Assembly (NCBI RefSeq): GCF_000485595.1 | Contig: NW_014577296.1 | Span: 24,847-48,785, forward strand | From: Priapulus caudatus | Lineage: Eukaryota; Priapulida; Priapulimorpha; Priapulimorphida; Priapulidae | Reading direction: 5' to 3' | Length of the DNA: 23,939 nt | Part shown: piece after piece, positions 1 through 7,755 of the stretch | Numbering within the stretch: position 1 is the stretch's first letter | Layout: the number at the start of each line of letters is the position of its first letter | Position numbers and translations under genes: made by a program | Notes under the pieces: model-generated | Told to the model about the DNA's origin: nothing | Seen by the model: only the letters and a program-made list of their open reading frames with translations | Database searches by the model: none

Positions 1-575
1 TGTGTCATTTGCTCCGGCGGGGCTGTACAGGATTTGTAGCAGGGGGGGGGGGGCTCTACGCGTTAACCCAAAGGTTGCGAGCACGCGAAGGCTGCGGGTC
101 TGGTCTGCGTGGAATTTTTTAACTTCACCCTCTCAGATGGATTTTCTGCAGCGCGAGCAGGGGGGTCCGGTTCTGGACCCACTGGACACGCCCCTGCTCG
201 AAGGGGGTGCGCAAGCTGATCAGGCGAGGGAGCAGACGCGACGACTGGGGGGGGGTGTGGGGGAGGTGGTGCTGTTCCTGTTCACCTCCGCAAGCGATGG
301 GTATTGTTGCAATTATTTGACACTAATTTGAGCGACATGAGGTGAACATTGTTGCAATTAAATAAAATTTTTGGGTTTGGGGGGGGGAGGGGTTCGTTTG
401 AACCCCCGAACCCCCCCTGGCTTACGCGGCCTGCCTGTTTGGCGTCTCGGCATGTACGCCTGCTATCCGTCTTCGAATTACCAATGTCGTTCAGCCTAGT
501 TACTGTAAAGTGTAAAGTAACGATATTGCTATACTGCGCCCGCTGCACTGCAGATTACCATTGGAGCGCCATCTA
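1..575. other. G-run-rich sequence without a supported gene
   Basis: No gene can be supported here. The + strand carries several long G runs (about 41-52, 247-275, 376-392), with a matching C-rich stretch at about 403-418, so the G-rich strand could form G-quadruplexes. The 13-mer attgttgcaatta occurs twice, about 46 bases apart (near 303 and 349). An open frame runs across positions 2-331, but it is low-complexity where it crosses the G runs and matches no family I recognise. It could be the decayed 3' end of a retroelement; that is a guess. Confidence 0.4.
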
Positions 576-948
576 ACGGTGCTGACTACTCATGGAAACC
601 AGCGCGCGCGTGAACATTGTTTATATAAAAATATTTGCAGTGATCTTTTAGACACTGGACCTGTCGCAGGGACTGGCTCTCGAACAATCAACCCGTAAAA
701 AAAACTCAAAAAAGGAATACCAGTGATGGGTAAGGCTTCATCTCACAGACACACGCGCAGCGGCTGGGCGGTACGCGCAGTGTATTAGATAGCCAATATA
801 CAATAATGAAGTGTCAATTGACACTGTAGTCACCACAAAAAAGGCACAATAAGTGAGTAAGAAGAGTCGAGTTTTATTTACAGCACATCGACGAACATTA
901 TACGAAACGATGCCATCTTGGAACGAACGGAGTAACGACGGACATCGG
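576..948 (+). repeat. Left copy of a ~360-bp direct repeat flanking PLE A
   Basis: This segment is repeated in the same orientation at 2517-2868. Both start with ggtgctg, pass through cagtgatct, a cctgtcgcagg block, a CA/CG-rich stretch (acacacgcgc), a block around gtgtcaattgacactgtag, and a block around aagtgagtaagaagagtcga, and end in gccatctt followed by GACGGA-like repeats. The copies differ by many short indels. The left copy stops about where the retroelement begins (951) and lacks the hairpin that follows the right copy. It could be a pseudo-LTR, an older repeat pair, or an assembly duplication. Confidence 0.7.
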
Positions 949-1213
949 GGTGTTCATGGTACTATTTACCCCTATAATTTAGCCTAAACAACAGTAACAC
1001 AGTATATGTGATTTACATGACCATTGTAACATGTCCCAGTGTAACATAACCTTATAGTTCAAAGCATGACTCCTATTCGTGTATCCCAATTTATGCAGAA
1101 ATTCTCATTTTGGTTTAAAAAGGGAAATGCTGAAGTGGGCAAGAAAGTGAAAACTATAATAGAAATACATATATATAATATAAATAGGTTCATTCGGTTG
1201 GTACTGGTAGACT

Positions 1214-1373
1214 AATATATATAACAGGGTTAATTTTTACTCAACCGTGAAGATTGAAAACGTACCGCTTACGTTTCGCCTACTGCCAGGAGGCTTTCTC
1301 AAAGCTAACTGATGATTATCAGTTTTGACCACCAGGTGGTGTGGTGGTCAATAGCTTAGTCCACCCGTGACTG
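1214..1373 (-). repeat. 5' inverted copy of the PLE 3' end (copy A)
   Basis: Read on the reverse strand, this stretch matches the 3' end of copy B (9161-9322) almost base for base. It includes the last codons of the endonuclease, the hairpin-rich 3' tail and the outer edge tatatatataacagggtt. Similarity ends at cgtgactg on the inner side, where RT coding sequence starts. The element is therefore bounded by inverted repeats of about 160 bp. Confidence 0.85.
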
Positions 1374-1383
1374 GCCCCATTGG

Positions 1384-2516
1384 TAGGCACCACCGAACAT
1401 CACATCAAGAACTCAACAGAGCTAGCAGAGGAACTAAAAACTATACGTATGAAACCAGACGAGATATTAGTCTCCCATGACGTTGTCTCACTCTTTACCA
1501 ACACTCCGATCCCAGAATTGATTAACATATAATCAAGTCGAGACTGGAGGCAGACAAAACATTGAAGAAACGAACCAACCTCACCACAGACTATATCATC
1601 GAATTGCTCACGTTTGTTCTTAGAATCTTACGACCACATACTTCAAATTCAGAGACCAAATATACAACCAGAAGTTCGGAGCAGCCATGGGTAGCCCGGT
1701 CTCGCCTATCGTTGCCAATCTTTATATGGAATGGCTTGAAACGAAAGCCATTGAGACAGCACCGTCTGATCTCTAACCTAAATTGTGGCTACGCTATGTA
1801 GATGACACATTGGAAATCATCAAGTCTGGTACAGTCCAAAAATGGACAGAACACCTCAACAGCATCGACAGTACCAACAACATCAAATTCACGTACAAGG
1901 AAGAACTCGATCAAAAAATTCCGTTCCTCGACACACTCATCGATAAACGAGAAGATGGTTCACTAAAACTGACCAGTACTTAAACTTTAACTCACACCAC
2001 ACAGTCAACCACAAACTGTCAGTGGTATGGACGCTACTTGATCGTAGGGACAAGATCATAACGAAGAGTGAGGACCGGGAAGCTGAAGCGCGCCACATCA
2101 AGAACGCACTAGAAAAATGCGGCTACCCCAATTGGACACTCGAAAAAGTGTCCAAGGAGATGAACACATCACGGGAAAAAACAACATCTCATAAGAAAAC
2201 CTCCACGGAGAAACCGAAGGCGATGATTGTCCTACTCTATGTCAGAGGCGTCACGGACATAGTTCAACGTCACCTAAAAAATGCAGGTGTGGCTTCAACA
2301 GTTAGACCGTTTGAGACCCTAAAACGGCTTTTGGTACACCCTAAGGACAGAACAGGTCTGCACAACATTACGGACTGTGTCTACAAAATACCGTGTGCAA
2401 TGTGTGAAAAAGGTTACATTGGAGAAACCGGCCGAAAATTTGAAACCCGCCTTAAAGAACACAAAAAGGACGTAGACACCGTAGCACCCAAATCGTTCAC
2501 AAGGGCCCAACGAAAA
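1384..2516 (+). pseudogene. Penelope-type reverse transcriptase / GIY-YIG endonuclease, broken
   Basis: The encoded protein would copy element RNA (RT) and nick target DNA (GIY-YIG). RT motif A is visible as VSHDVVSLFTNTPI (about 1470-1515), motif B as GAAMGSPVSPIVANLY (about 1678-1725) and motif C as RYVDD (about 1792-1806). A KIPFLDTLID block follows at about 1915-1945. The endonuclease begins near 2375 with VYKIPCAMC and GYIGETGRKFETRLKEH, showing the GIY-YIG-like core and the CxxC of the Penelope zinc-binding insert. Lesions are a frameshift near 1528, a TAA just before motif C (about 1770), a deletion with frameshift near 1973 removing the conserved YRKPTHTD-type block, and loss of the endonuclease C-terminus after 2516. 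The frame is otherwise readable, so decay is moderate. Several lesions recur in copy B. Confidence 0.88.
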
Positions 2517-2868
2517 AGGTGCTGCTTATGGCAAACCAGCACGTCGGTGAACGATTTATAAAAAAAATAATAGCAGTGATCTGTAGACCTGCGCCTGTCG
2601 CAGGAACTGGCATGAAAACAATCAAACAACAAAGAAAACAGGATGAAAGGCTCATTCACAGACACACACGCGCGCGCGCGGGCGCGTACGCGCACGTGTA
2701 ATAGTGCCAATAACAATAATGAAAGTGTCAATGACACTGTAGCTCACCACAAAAAAGGACACAAATAAGTGAGTAAGAAGAAGTCGATTTTAATTGAGCC
2801 ACCATCGACGTACATTATAGAAACGATTGCCATCTTGACGGACGGACGTACGACGGACGACGACCCAT
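2517..2868 (+). repeat. Right copy of the ~350-bp direct repeat flanking PLE A
   Basis: This is the partner of 576-948. It begins immediately at the point where PLE A sequence stops (ggtgctgctta follows the truncated endonuclease). It contains an alternating CG/CA stretch (about 2660-2697) that could adopt Z-DNA. It ends in a run of GACGGAC/GACGAC units and is followed by a short hairpin at 2874-2904. Confidence 0.7.
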
Positions 2869-2873
2869 GGCAA

Positions 2874-2904
2874 TAGCTCAGCTTGACGATGTCAAGGTGA
2901 GCTA
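2874..2904. repeat. Short hairpin at the end of the repeat unit
   Basis: TAGCTCA-GCTTGAC, a three-base loop (gat), then GTCAAGG-TGAGCTA form a nearly perfect stem. The hairpin sits directly after the GAC-rich tail of the right direct repeat and probably marks the true end of that repeat family. The left copy lacks it. Confidence 0.6.
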
Positions 2905-3374
2905 ATAAATTACACCAATGATAATAAAACGATACAATTAAGCTTCAAGGCAAAAATCCGACATCCGCTAGATTATAGACCTCAAAATCACCAAGAGCCT
3001 GATACCGAAGACGTGATTATAGGTTCATCCCGCAAATGAGCGATATGTGCCGTTAACCCCCCAGAAAAAACTATATTATAGGTTCACCGGCACATGGGTG
3101 TTTTATTATGATGCACTTTCGGTTATTCTACAATGTCCTGTATTCTTTCCCACAGTTGTAATCTTTTCCACAGTAATATTTTGCATGTTTGCATGTTTCT
3201 TGTGGCACTGCGGCAACTGATTTAAAAAAATCTTCTTTTGCATTTTACCAGGAGTCTATCCTATTCCTGATTTTACTTGGTTTAGTTCTATTATGCGGTT
3301 GGTCACTGACTCATTGTTATTGACGCTATCACATGCCATAACTTTTTTATTTCCGTGTGTTTTATGCATATTAT
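2905..3374. other. No recognisable feature
   Basis: AT-rich noncoding sequence. A short motif attataggttca occurs twice (about 3016 and 3073). I see no gene or RNA. Confidence 0.5.
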
Positions 3375-3918
3375 CAGGGGTTACAGGGGCGGATTCAGAC
3401 CGTATTTGCCGTATTGGGAAATACGGTCTAGATTTCAAAGTGCCCTCTGAAATTTTACGCTAAAAAATACAGAAAACAATTTGATGGAATTTGGCTATAT
3501 ATTCTTTATTTGTTTTCTTTTTCTTCTGATTCATTGACAGGACTTGAAAGAAATCAAAATTTTACATGATAACAAAACTAGCTTTGATATCTGAAAAAGA
3601 AGGGAAGTGCATCATATTCTGCATTATTGCTGGTATGCAAAGCGCAGGCAAAATGAAGCAGAAATAAAATTCCATATGGTTTTTAGCTATTGCTGATTGA
3701 CTAAATGTGTGCTCAAATGGTGCTCATTTTTGTGCCCAGAGACCCTTGAAATTTTGAAATTCTCACATTCACCCAGTGTGCTTCCGCGCCTAACGGCGCC
3801 CACTGTGGGGTAGTGTGCCCTTTTTGGGGGATGTGCCTCTAAAATCTGAAAAAATACTGTCTATAGCTTCAGCCCTGGATCCGCCCCTGGGTTAATAATG
3901 ACAAATTATTAACCCCTG
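3375..3918. repeat. Short CAGGGGTTA...TAACCCCTG palindrome split by an insertion
   Basis: The ends CAGGGGTTA (3375-3383) and ATTATTAACCCCTG (3905-3918) are the two arms of one short palindrome, now separated by the element at 3384-3889 and a duplicated GGTTA. Without the insertion the unit would be about 33 bp. A related palindrome with the same CAGGGGT ends and an inner ATAATGACAAAT lies at 15956-16008. Confidence 0.65.
3384..3889. mobile_element. hAT-like nonautonomous DNA transposon (MITE)
   Basis: The element starts CAGGGGCGGATTCAG and ends CTGGATCCGCCCCTG, a 15-bp terminal inverted repeat with one mismatch. CAGGGGCGG ends are characteristic of hAT-type elements. It is flanked by a GGTTA direct repeat on both sides (3379-3383 and 3890-3894), shorter than the usual 8-bp hAT duplication. 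The interior is AT-rich, with a local inverted block around 3398-3429 (accgtatttgccgta / aaatacggt), and has no transposase frame. It sits inside the short palindrome described separately. Confidence 0.75.
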
Positions 3919-3922
3919 ATAT

Positions 3923-3969
3923 TATCACGAGTAAATAATAATATATAGATCTATTATTCACTCGTGATA
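3923..3969. repeat. Imperfect palindrome TATCACGAGT...ACTCGTGATA
   Basis: The arms TATCACGAGT and ACTCGTGATA enclose AT-rich complementary sequence (aaataata / tattatt). It sits immediately right of the split CAGGGG palindrome and may be another miniature foldback end. Confidence 0.55.
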
Positions 3970-4213
3970 CTCGATCCTAATGTTATCTCTGGCAGTTTAG
4001 TTCTCAGTAGAAAATTCTAATTCGTATTGTTTTTATTTTAATATTATAGTGTATAATTGATTAAATAGATTATGTTTAGTTTATTAGTGTGTGTATTACG
4101 TATTACATATCATCATATGTATAGAATAAAAAATGGAATAAAAAGGGAAGTACGCAGATCATAGATATCATCAGGATATCATCAGTTCCCTATTATCTAC
4201 TTCTGATATCATC

Positions 4214-4283
4214 ATAGAGATGTATAAATAGTTTATTTATACATCTCTATGGATATCATATAACGCAGTTGTTATATGATATC
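4214..4283. repeat. Two adjacent short perfect hairpins
   Basis: The first (4214-4250) is ATAGAGATGTATAAATA, a three-base loop, and its exact complement. The second (about 4253-4283) is GATATCATATAAC, a six-base loop, and GTTATATGATATC. They are embedded in several gatatcat repeats. They look like miniature foldback sequence with no coding content. Confidence 0.6.
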
Positions 4284-4284
4284 T

Positions 4285-4581
4285 ATGACGCAGATTCATC
4301 CGAATGACGTTAAGGAAGTTCGTCACACCGGTGCGCGGGGACCTGCGTAAAAGCGTAAAAACGTACGACCATCAACTTCCGGAGCATTGGTAACGCACGC
4401 AACTCGGAGGCACACCGCCACAGACACTTTGAAGTTGGAACGTCTCAATAAAAAATAAAAAAAGGTAAATAAGCACGAAATGTATTCTACCAAGTTTAAG
4501 TCTACTTTATTCGCTATAATCACGCTGTAAATGCCGGTCAAATGCTCATCTGCAACACACAAGTAGTGAAGTACACCGCAC
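4285..4581. other. No supported gene
   Basis: Ordinary noncoding sequence leading to the foldback cluster. A 79-residue open frame on the minus strand (4562-4323) matches nothing I recognise, has no detectable splice context, and is not called. Confidence 0.4.
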
Positions 4582-4590
4582 GCCCGCCCT

Positions 4591-5550
4591 AGATCACAGG
4601 GGCATGTAACGTACTCCGTGGCCCATAAATATGCTCTCTAATAACATGCAAGCTTTCAAATTAACCCGGAGTAGATTCGCTAACACCCAAGGTGGACTGG
4701 CTATATTCTATGTTGTATATATAATGTTGTATATATAAATGTTGTATATATATAACCCATTTATATATACAACATAGAATATAGCCAGTCCACCTTGGGT
4801 GTTAGCGAATCTACTCCGGGTTAATTTGAAAGCTTGCATGTTATTAGAGAGCATATTTATGGGCCACGGAGTACGTTACATGCCCCTGTGCCCTAGATAC
4901 AATAATGTAACCCAAACCCAAGAGGATAGGGTTACAAAGTCTCCCTATCCTTTTCTGGGGAGGAATGCCGAGTGAATCACTCGGGCCGGTTTGCTGGTGC
5001 GTTTTCAGATACTAGAACTTCCAAACTGGGTTTATTCTCAACACGAACCTTTCTCCGCTATTCGGGAACTTACTATGTATTGCAATACTCTGTATTAAAC
5101 TAATATAACCTTAAACCTGTTACAAAAATTCGAAGTGACGAGCGGCGAATATACTGAGCGCCATTTCTGTTGACCTGTGACGTACTTCGGTTTGAAGAGC
5201 GGATTCACCGACCAATCGGAGGGCGCTGAGTTTGCCGATCGCTATGCGCATTGTGGAAATGCGTACGTCACAGGTCAACAGAAATGGCGCTCAGTATATT
5301 CGCCGCTCGTCACTTCGAATTTTTGTAACAGGTTATTATTAGTTTAATACAGAGTATTGGCAATACATAGTAAGTTCCCGAATAGCGGAGAAAGGTTCTG
5401 TTGAGAATAAACCCAGTTTGGAAGTTCTAGTATCTGAAAACGCACCAGCAAACCGGCGCCGAGTGATTCACTCGGGCATTCCTCCGCAGAAAAGGATAGG
5501 GAGACTTTGTAACTCTATCCTCTTGGGTTTGGGTTACATTATTGTATCTA
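4591..5550. mobile_element. Foldback element Ea with ~290-bp inverted arms
   Basis: Ignoring the nested hAT-like insertion (4595-4890), the left arm runs to about 5185 and the right arm from about 5263 to 5550, separated by a 77-base loop. The arms are nearly identical and differ by a few substitutions and short indels. The termini are (T)AGATACAATAATGTAACCC and its complement. The element is flanked by GCCCGCCC(T) on both sides. There is no open frame of note, so it is nonautonomous. Long arms and a 9-bp duplication suggest a Mutator-like foldback. Confidence 0.8.
4595..4890. mobile_element. hAT-like foldback nested at the left end of Ea
   Basis: The element starts CACAGGGGCATGTAACG and ends with the exact complement. 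Its arms of about 128 bp (4595-4722, 4762-4890) are essentially perfect, and the loop is made of tandem gttgtatatata units. Perfect 8-bp direct repeats CCCTAGAT flank it (4587-4594 and 4891-4898), the duplication length of hAT elements. The insertion point is only a few bases inside the tip of Ea, so this insertion is younger than Ea. Confidence 0.85.
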
Positions 5551-5559
5551 GCCCGCCCT

Positions 5560-5829
5560 TACAAGTTACTTGGCTTAGTCCGAGATTCCTCTGACCAATC
5601 GCAGGCACTTGAAGCGTTTTAATAAAATATATACGTAGGGGTCGTGTGCTGTGCACGGCGACAGTTAAATATATATTATCGGTAACTGCCGCAGGCGGCC
5701 TGCGGCAGTTACTGAACGCGGGCTATAGTACTAACCCACACCTATACTATTACTAGTAGTAGTATAGAACTAACCACACCAAATCCACCAAACGTCGGTG
5801 TGGGCATTGGTCAGAGGAATCTCGGACTA
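5560..5829. mobile_element. Foldback element Eb
   Basis: The inverted ends are TAGTCCGAGATTCCTCTGA (from 5576) and its complement ending at 5829. Each abuts ACCAAT/ATTGGT. The left end is preceded by about 16 extra bases (5560-5575), so the left tip is rearranged or carries filler. An internal perfect palindrome is centred on gcaggcggcctgc (about 5685-5712). A partly inverted version of its right third recurs inside Ed. Confidence 0.65.
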
Positions 5830-5838
5830 GCCCGCCCT

Positions 5839-5915
5839 TAGTCCGCAAATGCAGACGTTGCTAATCTGAGGGTGCGGGTTTAACCCATTACTGGGGTCTG
5901 CATCGGCTCGGACTA
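5839..5915. mobile_element. Miniature foldback element Ec (77 bp)
   Basis: The element starts TAGTCCG...ATGCAGAC and ends GTCTGCAT...CGGACTA, an imperfect inverted repeat of about 18 bp, with exact GCCCGCCCT on both sides. At 77 bp it is among the smallest transposon-like units one would expect, so it is probably an internally deleted relative of Eb. Confidence 0.65.
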
Positions 5916-5924
5916 GCCCGCCCT

Positions 5925-6045
5925 TAGCTCTAGTAGTAGTACTACTACTACTACTACTAGTAGTAGTATAGTCCGAGATTCCTCTGACCAATGCCCGCAT
6001 CGACGATTTTAGTGGATTTGGTGTGGGGCTATAGTACTAGAGCTA
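5925..6045. mobile_element. Miniature foldback element Ed (121 bp)
   Basis: The ends TAGCTCTAGTA and TACTAGAGCTA are perfect 11-bp inverted repeats, with exact GCCCGCCCT on both sides. Inside are a (TAG/CTA) trinucleotide palindrome (about 5930-5967) and a segment starting TAGTCCGAGATTCCTCTGA that is the inverted counterpart of the right end of Eb. The unit is thus a scrambled derivative of Eb. Confidence 0.65.
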
Positions 6046-6070
6046 GCCCGCCCTGTGCACAAACAATATG

Positions 6071-6107
6071 AATAAGAGAGTTTTTGTTAAATTACAACTC
6101 TCTTATT
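6071..6107. repeat. Perfect 12-bp hairpin
   Basis: AATAAGAGAGTT and AACTCTCTTATT are exact complements around a 13-base AT-rich loop, just outside the serial foldback cluster. It may be a further miniature palindrome; there is no terminator context in a eukaryotic genome. Confidence 0.55.
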
Positions 6108-6109
6108 CT

Positions 6110-7050
6110 GAATTTATGTTAATTTTTTTTATTGAGACGTTCCAAGTGCGCTGTGGCTATATGCCTGGCAGCCGGGCACGGTCTTCGATTTCCTAAATCA
6201 GTACTAAATGCCTGGCAAATCAGAAAATGCATCAAATGTTGATGCAAAACGACACAATTATTGAATTCTGCAGTGCATATAGTTGCAAGAGGACACCACA
6301 TAGCAGGCTTTCATTTTTAAGGGGCGCGATCGGCTGTCGCGCTCCAGCCGCGCACCGAAATTGTGCCATGGTGCGCGCATCATCGCGCCTCATAAAAGTG
6401 GTTGAAATCGGCGCACCAAAAGTATGTCTATTATGTTGAAATAGCGCTCCATAGAGTTCTCAATGTAGGGGGGTACAAAAAGTTAGCAACACACAACAAT
6501 TTGTGTGTGTGTAAGTAACTGAACGTATGGCAGAGGTACAGGTCTGGTTACTACCCTCTGGTTATATATATATATAAATACAACTAAACAACAGCATCCA
6601 AATACTAAGGTACCTATACGGTAGCCACAAGTTACCTGCTCGTTTTCTACTATACGTGGCGAGAAGTTGGTTTTCTGCTGACGTGAAACAGTCGTAAGGC
6701 TTGAGGGGCTACATACGTGGCTACTACGTACAAGTAATTTGGCTAGTTGTTTGATGGATGTGATGATATTTTGTGCTGAAATATGCAGGTACATGGATTA
6801 GAATCTCTATGAAGTATATGAAGGATCTCTCTAGAAGGATGGAAATCAGAATAAATAAAACAAGTTTATTTTACATCCGATCAACTCTTTTATTAATCTG
6901 TGGGCTATTGTTGGTTGTTGGATGAAAGAATGTAATCCTGACGAAGCCATTGAATGAATGAAGGTGAAGATGAATGATAATCAGTAGATTGACATGACAT
7001 CCCAATTTTCGTTTTGGATTTCACTCTAGACTGAGGATTGGTCATGATTC
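6110..7050. other. No supported gene
   Basis: Noncoding sequence with short open frames in several directions, none with a recognisable motif or splice context. A short (ta)n tract is near 6565. I see no RNA gene. Confidence 0.45.
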
Positions 7051-7053
7051 CAT

Positions 7054-7200
7054 CATCACACCCAAGAGGGATGATGGAGAGCCCTCAAGGAGCTCTCCAT
7101 CATCCCTTTTAAAGGTGTGATTTTTAGTGGAGCTCTCCATCATGCCTCTTAAGGTGTGATTTTTAGTGGAGCTCTCCATCATGCTCTTAAGGGTGTGATT
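7054..7200. repeat. 39-40-bp tandem repeat, three direct copies plus one inverted
   Basis: Units starting GGAGCTCTCCATCAT and ending near GTGTGATTTTTAGT begin at 7089, 7129 and 7168. An inverted copy (atcacacccaagagggatgatgg) lies immediately upstream at about 7054-7088. The inverted copy can pair with any direct copy to form alternative hairpins. Confidence 0.75.
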
Positions 7201-7579
7201 AGGAGCGTGAAAGACCACCTATGGTGTCCTAGGGGAGTCATTAGTAGTCCTCCTGTACTTTTCAAATCTGAAAGCCTGACATAGTGTACTTGCTTGTTCG
7301 TTGTATAGGTTATAGGTATGTTCATGGTACTATTACGCCCTATAATTTAGCCTAAACAACAGTAACACAGTATATGTGATTTACAATGACCATTGTACAT
7401 GTCCCAGTGTAACATAACCTTATAGTTCAAAGCATGACTCCTATTCGTGTATCCAAATTTATGCAGAAATTCTCATTTTGGTTTAAAAAGGGAAATGCTG
7501 AAGTGCCGCGCAAGAAAGTGAAAACATAATAGAATACATATATAAATATAAATAGGTTCATTCGGTTGTACTGGTAGAC

Positions 7580-7744
7580 TAATATATATAACAGGGTAAT
7601 TTTGACCAACCGTGAGATTGAAAGAACGCGCTTACGTTTCGCCTAATCTGCCAGGCAGGCTTTCTCAAAGCTAACTGCATGTTATTATCAGTTTTGGACC
7701 ACCAGGTGGTGTGGTGTCAATAGGCTTAGTCCACCCGCTGACTG
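7580..7744 (-). repeat. 5' inverted terminal repeat of PLE B
   Basis: This is the reverse complement of 9161-9322 with several single-base insertions. It carries the inverted form of the endonuclease C-terminal codons and of the 3'-tail hairpins. Confidence 0.75.
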
Positions 7745-7755
7745 GGCCCCATTGG

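Larger units (their letters stand above)
951..2516 (+). mobile_element. Penelope-like element A (defective, 3'-truncated)
   Basis: This is a retroelement with a Penelope-type reverse transcriptase followed by a GIY-YIG endonuclease. Positions 951-1213 are noncoding and shared with copy B (7319-7580). Positions 1214-1373 are an inverted copy of the element's own 3' end. Coding sequence then begins inside the RT domain, so the N-terminus is missing. The copy stops at about 2516 within the endonuclease, where copy B continues for a further 230 bases of coding sequence. It then joins directly to the right direct repeat. Penelope elements are known for 5' truncation, tandem or inverted partial copies and pseudo-LTRs, which fits this layout. 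Confidence 0.85.
4582..6054. mobile_element. Serial foldback cluster joined by five copies of GCCCGCCCT
   Basis: Exact copies of the 9-mer GCCCGCCCT lie at 4582-4590, 5551-5559, 5830-5838, 5916-5924 and 6046-6054. Each interval between consecutive copies starts with TA (three with TAG, counting the shared T for the first) and ends with CTA, with terminal inverted repeats. The simplest reading is one original 9-bp target into which TAG...CTA elements inserted repeatedly, each generating another copy of the same target duplication. The pre-insertion site would read ccgcac-GCCCGCCCT-gtgcac. Duplications of 9 bp with long inverted repeats are typical of Mutator-like elements; the superfamily assignment is inferred. 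Confidence 0.75.

Noticed and set aside
2-331. 109-residue open frame at the window start
   Set aside because: It crosses G homopolymers, gives low-complexity glycine stretches and matches no family I know.
1305-1312. CTGATGA in the 5' inverted repeat as a hammerhead core
   Set aside because: No GAAA-stem III follows at a suitable distance on that strand. The plausible hammerhead-like fold is on the opposite strand.
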